Assembly (NCBI GenBank): GCA_046539045.1
Contig: JBKHHU010000063.1
Coordinates: 1-15,682 of the forward strand
DNA: 15,682 nt
From: JBKHHU01 sp046539045
GTDB lineage: Bacteria > Planctomycetota > Phycisphaerae > SM23-33
Reading direction: 5' to 3'
Position numbers and translations under genes: made by a program. Below the pieces are notes generated by a model, which was not told the DNA's origin, did not search any database, and was given only the letters and a program-made list of their open reading frames with translations. Of the stretch, positions 7,679 through 14,367 are shown piece by piece; position 1 is the first letter of the stretch; each line of letters begins with the position of its first letter.

Positions 7679-7855
7679 TCAGGAGCCGAATCTCCCCAAA
7701 CCCGCCGGGCCTATCAGGTGCATCGGCACGCGGTGCCGAACGCTTCTCTCCGCAGGCTGGTTGCCGGTGGACAACCACATCACAACGCCGGCCCCCGCGG
7801 CGCCGAGTCCCGCAGACAATACCATGGTCGCGGCAAATCGCAGCAGGCTCTTCAT
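7679..7855 (-). CDS. Small hypothetical membrane or secreted protein, 58 aa
   Basis: This short frame is likely to be missed by length cut-offs. The ATG at 7855 is preceded by AAAGGGG (7861-7867) at 5-nt spacing. The N-terminus MKSLLRFAATMVLSAG runs into a hydrophobic stretch to about residue 29 with the pattern of a signal peptide or single membrane helix; the remaining 29 residues are polar and arginine-rich. The stop lies 5 nt beyond the stop of the convergent FtsB-like gene. I recognise no family. It could be a chance frame, but the strong ribosome-binding site and signal-like start favour a real gene. Confidence 0.5.
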   Translation of the reverse strand: MKSLLRFAATMVLSAGLGAAGAGVVMWLSTGNQPAERSVRHRVPMHLIGPAGLGRFGS

Positions 7856-7961
7856 GTGCGCCCCTTTCGCTTACAGGATGCTCAACGCATACCCGCGACC
7901 AATCTTGCACCCGCAAACGGACAGGCGAAAAGTACCGGCCCACCGACCGTTCCGTTGCGTC

Positions 7962-8091
7962 GGCGGGTCGGGAGACCCGCCAACCGTTGTGGTGATGTAC
8001 CTTCTCGCGTGGTGGGTCTCCTGACCCACCACGTTGCGCGATGGTCATATCGAATGCAGTGTCCCGTTGGCGGGTCGGGAGACCCGCCAAC
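7962..8091. repeat. Alternating hairpin array A-B-A (REP/BIME-like)
   Basis: Three hairpins lie in tandem. Type A: GGCGGGTC (7962-7969), loop GGGA, GACCCGCC (7974-7981). Type B: CGTGGTGGGTC (8008-8018), loop TCCT, GACCCACCACG (8023-8033). Type A again: GTTGGCGGGTC (8066-8076), loop GGGA, GACCCGCCAAC (8081-8091). A loops read GGGA and B loops read TCCC or TCCT, so A and B are roughly inverted relatives. The array lies in the gap after the stop of the GH130 gene. Between the small ORF start (7855) and this array nothing else was seen. Confidence 0.9.
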
Positions 8092-8129
8092 CGTGAGCGG
8101 GATTTCCGCCTACCCTCCCCCGACCAAGG

Positions 8130-9140
8130 CTACTTCTTCGGATACTGTTTCACGTAATCCAGCAGTTCATCCAGCCGGCAGGTGGCGACGCTGATGCAGG
8201 TGTCGGCACAGCCGTAGTAGATGTATACCGTTCCGTCCTTGATCACGTTGGCCGAGGGGAACACCACGTGCGGGATGATCAGTCCGACGTGTTCGTAGTA
8301 TTCCTCCGGCTCGAGGATATATCCGGGGCTCCGGGCGATAACCTTCGACGGGTCGTCCCGGTCCAGCAGCATCACGCTGGTGCGATAGACCACCTCGTCA
8401 TCCACACCGTGATAGAGGATCAGCCAGCCGTCGTCGGTTTTCATCGGCTGGGCGGCAGCGCCGATTTTCGTCCCCTCCCACTGGAAGTTCTCGGCAGAGG
8501 CGACCAGTTGCGGATGATCCCAGTGGACCAGGTCGTCCGAATACGAGATCCAGATGCTCGGATAGTCGCAGCCGTACTCGGGGCCGACGTAATGCATCGG
8601 GCGACGCAGCATGGCGTACCGGCCGTTGATCTTCTCGGGGAACAGCACGCAGTCGCGGTCGTCCACGTCCTCGGGCGTGACCAGCCCCAGGTCCTCCCAT
8701 TCGATCAGGTCTTCGGACCGGGCGATCCCGCTGCGGTAGTTGTTCGGATCGCCGTCAGGCACGTCGGAAACGTCGTGATAGTCCGGAATGCCTTTCCCGT
8801 TGGGGAAACAGTTGGCCACGTAGTTCCGGTGGACGTAGGTCATGTAATAGGTGTCGCCGATCTTCACCAGCCGGGGATCCTCCACCGTCCCTCGCGGCGT
8901 GCCGAGTTGCTCTGCGGTGAACACCGGGTAATCGACGACATGCTCGAAATGCAGGCCGTCGCTACTCCTGAGCAGGCCGAACTGGCAGTACAGCGGCGCG
9001 AGGCTGCTGCAGGCCCGCTCGAGCATGTAAAACGTGCCGTCCTCTTCAAGAATCACGCCCGGGTTGAACGTCACCACGCCCCGCCAATGCCATTTTCCGG
9101 GTGCAACGATGGGATTGCCTTCGTACCGCTTGAGCTTCAT
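8130..9140 (-). CDS. Glycoside hydrolase family 130 protein (beta-mannoside phosphorylase/hydrolase-like)
   Basis: A five-bladed beta-propeller enzyme of family GH130, 336 aa. Members mostly phosphorolyse beta-mannosides such as mannobiose or mannosyl-N-acetylglucosamine; some hydrolyse them. Family features: NPIVAP (9-14), GVVTFNPG (21-28), the probable catalytic aspartate in VEDPR (D88), DCVLFPEKINGRYAMLRRP, GTKIGAAAQPMKT followed by GWLILYHGVDD, and YIYYGCADT near the C-terminus. There is no signal peptide, so it should be cytoplasmic. The ATG at 9140 was chosen because GGAAAGGCGAGG precedes it; a TTG at 9161 would swallow that site. The gene is bracketed by the two hairpin arrays and follows the two secreted proteins on the same strand, 302 nt after the upstream stop. 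Substrate and phosphorylase/hydrolase choice cannot be read from the sequence. Confidence 0.88.
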   Translation of the reverse strand: MKLKRYEGNPIVAPGKWHWRGVVTFNPGVILEEDGTFYMLERACSSLAPLYCQFGLLRSSDGLHFEHVVDYPVFTAEQLGTPRGTVEDPRLVKIGDTYYMTYVHRNYVANCFPNGKGIPDYHDVSDVPDGDPNNYRSGIARSEDLIEWEDLGLVTPEDVDDRDCVLFPEKINGRYAMLRRPMHYVGPEYGCDYPSIWISYSDDLVHWDHPQLVASAENFQWEGTKIGAAAQPMKTDDGWLILYHGVDDEVVYRTSVMLLDRDDPSKVIARSPGYILEPEEYYEHVGLIIPHVVFPSANVIKDGTVYIYYGCADTCISVATCRLDELLDYVKQYPKK

Positions 9141-9252
9141 GCCGGCCTCGCCTTTCCGCAATGGAAGTCATGTTTACTGATCGGAAAGAAGATAGCGAGG
9201 GCGGCGGTATTCCGCAACTCCCCACCCATTATCCCGCGTGGTGATATACTTT

Positions 9253-9422
9253 CCGCGTGGTGGGTCTCCCGAGGTGACGTATCTTTCCGCGTGGTGGGTC
9301 TCCCGACCCACCACGTTGCGGGATGGCCATAGCCAATGCCATGTCCCGTTGGCGGGTCGGGAGACCCGCCAACCGTTGTGGTGATGTACCTTCTCGCGTG
9401 GTGGGTCTCCCGACCCACCACG
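9253..9422. repeat. Hairpin array half-B, B, A, B (REP/BIME-like)
   Basis: Starting from a truncated B (left arm CGTGGTGGGTC 9256-9266, loop TCCC, then only GA), the array continues with B (9290-9315), A (9348-9373) and B (9397-9422), all with 11-bp perfect arms and 4-nt loops. Each B follows the same linker, GTGGTGATGTACCTTCTCG or a near variant (about 9237, 9271 and 9378; also 7989 in the other array), and complete copies end in TTGCGGGATG. Bases 9351-9432 match 7962-8043 with two mismatches. The array fills the 302-nt gap between the upstream gene's stop and the GH130 start, where no other gene is visible. Confidence 0.9.
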
Positions 9423-9442
9423 TTGCGGGATGTTCCAGGGCG

Positions 9443-12148
9443 TTATTTCACCGGCCATGCGTAGTCCGGCATCTCGTACTTCCTGCCGATGCGGGGGTCA
9501 TCCTCTCCACCGGTCCGAACGCCGAACGCCTTGAGCAGGTCGCCCGCCGAGACGCGGTAGGTATGATGCTTCTTGACCTCTCCTGCCTTCTTGCCGTTCT
9601 CATCGAGGATGTAGCTGCACTTCACACCGGCGGGGACGTTCTGGTCGTCCCAGCTGAACCACACGCCTTCACCGTTGCCGTCGTAAGGCAACCAGAGCAT
9701 ACCCTTCCCGTCGGGCAGTTCGTAAGGCCGTCGCATGTCCGGCAGCGCGGTGTAGTACTCGCCGGCCAGCCGCTCGAAACTCTTGGTCCGGAAGTTCGCG
9801 TGCGTCTTGTAGGACATATCCGGAGCGATCCAGCCCTTGTTGGACATCGTGCGGAACGTCAGCACGTCCAGCTGTTCGGGGCTGTAATGCGACTGCTCGT
9901 TCCCGCGGAGCCACTTCCAGACGTGCTGGAAATACTCGACATCCTTCTCCCAGTCCTGGACCTCGATGGAACAGCTCATGCCCGGGAACCCGTGGGACTC
10001 AGCCATCCACGCCACGCCGTTGCGCGACCATTTGGCGGCCTGCTCCCACCAGCCGCGTTGCATCGACTCGCCGGTGCCGTTGGCCCAGTTCAGCTGGCTC
10101 ATGAACAGGTTCTGGAAACTGTCGACCCAGAAACCCTGGTAGCCACACTGCTCGTGGAGCCTGTTCAGCTGGCCGATGAATTCATTCCGGAACTTCTCGT
10201 CGTAGATGTTGCCCTTCATATTCACCGCACCGTAACCGGGAGCGAATTCGTCGTTCGGGCCATTGAGGCTCCAGTGTTTCTTGTCAAAGCCGACCCGCCT
10301 GACAAACGGAGCGTCCTTCCAAACCGTCTGCCCGAGCCAGATGTAGAACGCGACCTTCTCCTTGCTCGCCGCCTTTTGGAACTGCGTCCATGGCTCGACG
10401 ACGTCCTTGGTCGGCCACCAGTCGTAGATGTTGCAGACGCCCCCGCCCATCTTCGGCGGGCCGTCCGGCCCCTGGTACCGGCCGTTGACCCAACCCGGGT
10501 TGTGGTAGGCGACGAATTTAACGTTCTTCTCCGCCCAGCCCTGCACACCACCGTTGGCCAGCGACTTGTAGTACCCGGCCCAGCCGGCGTCGGAGAGGAT
10601 GCCGATCCCGGGCAGCGGCTCGTACTGGACGAATCCGAGTTCCTCGCTGAGCAGGTCGCGAACGTGCTGATCGACCTCGCGCCACCGCGTGCGGGATTCC
10701 TCGATCTTCAGCGGCTGGTCTTTCGTGTTGAGCACGACGTAGACCTGGTCGGTCGTCCTGCCCTTGCCGGTCAGCTTGAAGTATTCATCGTCGGTCTGGC
10801 TGACGACTTTGTCGCCGGGCATCACCTCGCCGAGAGCACGCAGGCCGCCCTGCCGGACGTAGAAGCTCGCCAGCGCCGCCTTCGGTGTGAACTGGTAATC
10901 GACAAACCCGTGTCCCGCACCGCGAGCCATGTGGCAGATCCACGCACCGGCCCGGTGCTTGAGGGCGTACCCGCGGTCGTTGACGTCCTTGCTGACCGGG
11001 ACCACCGGGGAGATCATCGGAGCCCCGCCGACGGCGCCGGGCATGATTTCCGTGGTCGACCACGCTTCCTCGACCGAACCATCACCGGCATCGGAGAGCT
11101 TCTGCTGAATGCGACCCAGCCCGCGATAGCGGAGGTTCACCAGCGTATTCCCGGCGGCTTGGCCGTCGAGTTCCCACGTGCCCAACTGGCGGAGCTTGTT
11201 GACCTTCTTGCCCTCGGGCAGGTCGAACCGGTAGTGGCGTTTGAAGCCCTTCCACTCCCAACCGGCGATGTTGCGGTTCTCGGGGGCGATTACCCACGTC
11301 ACCGTCCCGCCGGGTTTGAGCGAAGGCTTGATCTGCGAGTAATGCTCCTTAAGCCAGTTGATGCTGCAGATCGTCGACGGCAGGCGGGTGTGGGCGAAGC
11401 GGTAGTAGTCGCGGTGAATCTTGCCGATTTCCATCGCCCGCTCGTTCAGCGCCTTGCGGTATCTGGCGATGGTTTCATCCGCCTTTTGCAGGCTGGCCGA
11501 TTCCTCGACGTACTTGCCGCGAACCTTGCGGGCGTAGTTCTGAAGTTTCGTCTTCGCCTGGTTGAGGTACCACGAATCGCTCTCGCGTTTCGTTTTCTCG
11601 TAAGCAGCCTTGCGTTTGGCAACTTCGTCGACGTGCTCTTTATACTTCACGTCCGCCATCAGGGCCTTCTCGATCTTTCCCTCCGCGGCGTCGGCAGCTT
11701 CCTTGAGCTTCTTGAGCTCGGGCGTCATGCGTTTGCCCAAGGCCGCCTCGAAGTTCGGCCCGTAGACGAACAGCCCGCGGTAAGCATCTTCGCTGCCGGT
11801 GCCCAGCAGCGTGGCGGTGACTTCCACCGACCCGTCGTCGAGCGCCTTGACGTCGGCGAGCTTCATGAACGGCCAGGCGATGCGGTCTTCTTCCCATTCC
11901 TGGGCAAGGATCGGCCGCTGGACGGTATCGCCGCTGGTCAGCTGCGTCCCGTCGACGGTCACCTGATTGAGCCCGAGCAGCAGGTCGCCGTCGAGGGCGA
12001 ATTCCAGCACCGTGCCGTTACCCAAGGCAAGTTTGACGACTTGGTCGGTTCTCTCAACGGAAGCCTTCTCCGCCGAGGCGGCGCCGCTCATCGTCAGCAC
12101 CAACCAGGCGGCTGGCAGCACCAGAAATGCGTTCTTCAGATGGTTCAT
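9443..12148 (-). CDS. Large secreted protein, probable TIM-barrel glycoside-hydrolase-like, family not recognised
   Basis: A 901-aa protein with a Sec signal peptide (hydrophobic 7-24, AXA-like site near residue 26). The N-terminal part looks like beta-sandwich strands, interrupted by a charged, helix-rich region (about 141-245) that probably forms a coiled coil. From about residue 505 the pattern suits an (alpha/beta) barrel: GIGILSDAGWAGYY, KFVAYHNPGWVNG, KVAFYIWLGQTVW, and GYQGFWVDSF (670-678) with D676 in a nucleophile-like position, then AESHGFPG with E717 a possible acid/base. A small beta-rich C-terminal region follows (about 815-900). The layout recalls clan GH-D or GH31-like enzymes, but I cannot place it in a family. 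AGGAG (12159-12163) precedes the ATG by 10 nt. It follows the DUF5107 gene by 65 nt, so they are likely co-transcribed. Confidence 0.75.
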   Translation of the reverse strand: MNHLKNAFLVLPAAWLVLTMSGAASAEKASVERTDQVVKLALGNGTVLEFALDGDLLLGLNQVTVDGTQLTSGDTVQRPILAQEWEEDRIAWPFMKLADVKALDDGSVEVTATLLGTGSEDAYRGLFVYGPNFEAALGKRMTPELKKLKEAADAAEGKIEKALMADVKYKEHVDEVAKRKAAYEKTKRESDSWYLNQAKTKLQNYARKVRGKYVEESASLQKADETIARYRKALNERAMEIGKIHRDYYRFAHTRLPSTICSINWLKEHYSQIKPSLKPGGTVTWVIAPENRNIAGWEWKGFKRHYRFDLPEGKKVNKLRQLGTWELDGQAAGNTLVNLRYRGLGRIQQKLSDAGDGSVEEAWSTTEIMPGAVGGAPMISPVVPVSKDVNDRGYALKHRAGAWICHMARGAGHGFVDYQFTPKAALASFYVRQGGLRALGEVMPGDKVVSQTDDEYFKLTGKGRTTDQVYVVLNTKDQPLKIEESRTRWREVDQHVRDLLSEELGFVQYEPLPGIGILSDAGWAGYYKSLANGGVQGWAEKNVKFVAYHNPGWVNGRYQGPDGPPKMGGGVCNIYDWWPTKDVVEPWTQFQKAASKEKVAFYIWLGQTVWKDAPFVRRVGFDKKHWSLNGPNDEFAPGYGAVNMKGNIYDEKFRNEFIGQLNRLHEQCGYQGFWVDSFQNLFMSQLNWANGTGESMQRGWWEQAAKWSRNGVAWMAESHGFPGMSCSIEVQDWEKDVEYFQHVWKWLRGNEQSHYSPEQLDVLTFRTMSNKGWIAPDMSYKTHANFRTKSFERLAGEYYTALPDMRRPYELPDGKGMLWLPYDGNGEGVWFSWDDQNVPAGVKCSYILDENGKKAGEVKKHHTYRVSAGDLLKAFGVRTGGEDDPRIGRKYEMPDYAWPVK

Positions 12149-12213
12149 GTGGTTCTTGCTCCTATTGCTCGACTGCGTTCGAAAGCATGAGGTTCCGCTG
12201 TGTTCTGTCGGGG

Positions 12214-14235
12214 CTACTTGATCCTCGGCGGGATCGGGTATTTGCCTTCCAATACGCCGAGGAACTCCTTCAGGCGTTTGGCGGCGCCGGGTTCGCGAGA
12301 GAGCTTCTCGATGGCCTGCTCAGCCGCCTTGCGGGCCTGTTCATCGCCGGTCTTCCCGGCGGCCTTGGCGATGGCGGCCTGCGTGTAGAGATCACCCGGG
12401 GCGATTTCCGCCATCACCTGCAGCGGCTCGAGATTTTTCTTGTCCAGGGCGACGAGGTAGGCGTGGAGGCGTCTGGCCTGCCAGTGTTCGCGGTTTTTGG
12501 TCATATAAAGCGTGCGTACCTGCTGGCGGGCTGCGTCGGTGTTCCCGTCGGCGAGGTCCATCAACGCCAGGTAGTACCGGGCGGCGTGGTAACCGTTGTC
12601 CGCGGCGGTTTCCAGCGCTTTGCGGGCCTCGGCCCGCTTGCCCTGTTCCAGCAGGGCCATACCCAGCAGGTAGGTGCCTTCGCCCTTGTCCTTTTCGGCA
12701 GCCTTGTTCAGACACGCAACGGCAGCGGTGATCTGACCGTCTCGGAGCAGCACCCGGCCCTTGTCGGTCGAGCCTTCCGGGTAGTTCTTGATCGCGGTTT
12801 GGTACGTCTGGCCGTGCTCGTCGGCAGTGCCTCGCATCTCGGCGTGCCACTTGTTCTTGAAGGCCTTGCGGATGGTCGCGTGCCTGCTCTTGTCGTCCGG
12901 GATGACGATCGGGATGTCGCCGGTGAACCGGGGCGTGCGTCCCTCAAGAACCTGTAGTTTGCCCGGGCCCGATAGCGAGAAAGTGGCCGGCTTGGCGGGG
13001 TTCATCGGTGCGCGCCCGATCTTCTCGCCGTCCAGCAGCACGTTCAGCCACTTACCCGACCGGCGAAGCGGGGCGATGGTGACGGACTTCTCATCGCCCT
13101 GCAGATCAATGTCCATCGCCAGGTGTTCGTTGGCGAAGTCGACCTTCTCCAGACCCGCTACGAGCGTATAGCGGTGGGTGTAGTCGTAGACCTCCCCGGG
13201 CCCGATCCAGTTCTCGATGCCCTCGAACACGCTGTCGCTACCGCCCCACAACTCGCAGAAGTTGTACATGTGGCGGCTGGGGTTGTCGGGCTTGTATCTT
13301 CCGTCGGCGATGTACCACTGCTTGGCACCGGGGGCCTCGTCCGGATCGAACAGTCGCAAGCGATTGACCTTCACCTCCGGGTAATACAGCCCCGCGAACC
13401 CGTACGGGATGTCCCAGGCGAAGACGGACTTGCTCCAGCCGTCCTTCATGCCGCTGATCTTATTGCGGGACCGGTCGTACTTGCCGAAGTGGCCCCCGCC
13501 ATGGTCGCTGGCGTAGAACGTGGGGAAAACCCACTCGGTCTTCGTGACCTCCGGCGGCTGATCGGTCGACTGCACCGTCCCCTTTTTCGTGTGGTTTCGC
13601 GGATAGAGCGTGTCATTCCACAGACGCAGGCCCTGCTTCCACGGGCCGGGATTGACCACCCGGAAGGTCATGTTGAAGTAACTGCCGCCCGGCTCGACGG
13701 TGACCTCCTGGGTATAGATCATGTTGCTGAACCGGCCGTAACGCTTGCGATGGTAGGCTTGGTTGAAGCGGCTGAATTCCATCCAGGTCGCGACGGTGAT
13801 CGAGCCGTCCTTGTTCTCGACGACGCGGTACCCGGACGGCTGGTCCGTGCCGAGCCCGTGCTCGTAGTACGGGAAGCTCATCTTCACGCCCGACTCCCAC
13901 CACGGCAGCCAGTTCTTGAGTTTGCCTTCCCAGAAGAAGTAATCGTAGCCGGTCGGCTTGTGAATGGCCCGAGCGACCACCCCGCCAAGCTCCGGAACCA
14001 CCTGCACCTTGACGTACTCGTTTTCCAGCACGATCGTCTTGAGCTTGCGCTTGCCAACCTGCTTTTGCGTGCCCTTGACCGGGTACAGCGGCCTGTGCCC
14101 GCTCGGATTCTCCTGCCATTGCTGCCGGGCTTTCCATTCAGGCAGCTCCAGCGTTTCCTCTTTGGCGGTCACTTTCGCAGACGCCAAGCCGGCAAGCGAA
14201 CAGATCAACAGCACGGCGGGCAGCAGTCTTCTCAT
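12214..14235 (-). CDS. Secreted DUF5107 protein with C-terminal TPR repeats
   Basis: A 673-aa protein with a signal peptide (MRRLLPAVLLICSLAGLASA). The first half matches the DUF5107 pattern: LENEYVKVQVVPELGG (70-85) followed by THKP-like IHKPTGYDYFFW, with many aromatic residues and beta strands resembling a galactose-mutarotase-like sandwich. The last third (about 500-640) is alanine-rich and helical with TPR-like pairs, for example GTYLLGMALLEQGKRAEARKAL. DUF5107 is of unknown function but often sits in carbohydrate gene clusters. The ATG at 14235 follows AAGGAA (14241-14247) closely; an upstream ATG at 14265 would put extra residues before the signal peptide. It is first in the minus-strand cluster, divergent from the regulator. 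Confidence 0.85.
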   Translation of the reverse strand: MRRLLPAVLLICSLAGLASAKVTAKEETLELPEWKARQQWQENPSGHRPLYPVKGTQKQVGKRKLKTIVLENEYVKVQVVPELGGVVARAIHKPTGYDYFFWEGKLKNWLPWWESGVKMSFPYYEHGLGTDQPSGYRVVENKDGSITVATWMEFSRFNQAYHRKRYGRFSNMIYTQEVTVEPGGSYFNMTFRVVNPGPWKQGLRLWNDTLYPRNHTKKGTVQSTDQPPEVTKTEWVFPTFYASDHGGGHFGKYDRSRNKISGMKDGWSKSVFAWDIPYGFAGLYYPEVKVNRLRLFDPDEAPGAKQWYIADGRYKPDNPSRHMYNFCELWGGSDSVFEGIENWIGPGEVYDYTHRYTLVAGLEKVDFANEHLAMDIDLQGDEKSVTIAPLRRSGKWLNVLLDGEKIGRAPMNPAKPATFSLSGPGKLQVLEGRTPRFTGDIPIVIPDDKSRHATIRKAFKNKWHAEMRGTADEHGQTYQTAIKNYPEGSTDKGRVLLRDGQITAAVACLNKAAEKDKGEGTYLLGMALLEQGKRAEARKALETAADNGYHAARYYLALMDLADGNTDAARQQVRTLYMTKNREHWQARRLHAYLVALDKKNLEPLQVMAEIAPGDLYTQAAIAKAAGKTGDEQARKAAEQAIEKLSREPGAAKRLKEFLGVLEGKYPIPPRIK

Positions 14236-14310
14236 GGGTCTTCCTTTGCGGCAAATGAGAAACATGTGGGTTCACGGTCCGTCACTATAGAGGATTCCAC
14301 TCCTTCCTTC

Positions 14311-14339
14311 TAGACACATTTTATACCTCATGGTATAGA
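14311..14339 (+). promoter_or_regulatory. Candidate promoter of the XylR-like regulator
   Basis: TAGACA (14311-14316) and TATAGA (14334-14339) are separated by exactly 17 nt, 5/6 and 4/6 matches to the sigma-70 consensus. Transcription would start near 14346, just before the ribosome-binding site at 14354-14360, so the leader is very short. This fits the GTG at 14368 as start better than the ATG at 14344. Confidence 0.55.
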
Positions 14340-14350
14340 TTTTATGTCAC
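14320..14350 (-). promoter_or_regulatory. Weak candidate promoter of the DUF5107 gene cluster
   Basis: Read on the minus strand, GTGACA (14345-14350) precedes TATAAA (14320-14325) by 19 nt. The -10 is good but the spacing is long. Its -10 shares bases with the palindrome and lies inside the plus-strand promoter, so the two directions could be controlled by one bound protein. Confidence 0.35.
14322..14337. promoter_or_regulatory. Palindromic operator candidate TATACC-TCAT-GGTATA
   Basis: This is a perfect 6-bp inverted repeat with a 4-nt spacer in an AT-rich island of the otherwise GC-rich divergent region. It overlaps -10-like elements on both strands. The position suits autoregulation and control of the minus-strand cluster by the adjacent regulator. 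AraC-type proteins often bind direct repeats instead, so a different regulator is possible. Confidence 0.5.
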
Positions 14351-14367
14351 GAATAAGGAGTCGAACG

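Noticed and set aside
9141..9161. TTG at 9161 as start of the GH130 gene
   Set aside because: The ATG at 9140 has a good ribosome-binding site immediately upstream and begins right at the conserved N-terminus.
7962..9422. CRISPR-like array
   Set aside because: The repeats are alternating inverted hairpins with recurring linkers, not uniform repeats with unique spacers, and no cas gene is present.
9323..12190. 955-codon plus-strand open frame
   Set aside because: It starts inside the hairpin array and is antisense to a protein with a signal peptide, ribosome-binding site and barrel motifs.
14236..14265. ATG at 14265 as start of the DUF5107 gene
   Set aside because: It would add ten residues before a well-formed signal peptide, and the ribosome-binding site at 14241-14247 points to 14235.
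13123..14313. 396-codon plus-strand open frame
   Set aside because: It is antisense to the DUF5107 gene and runs through its promoter region; no family features.
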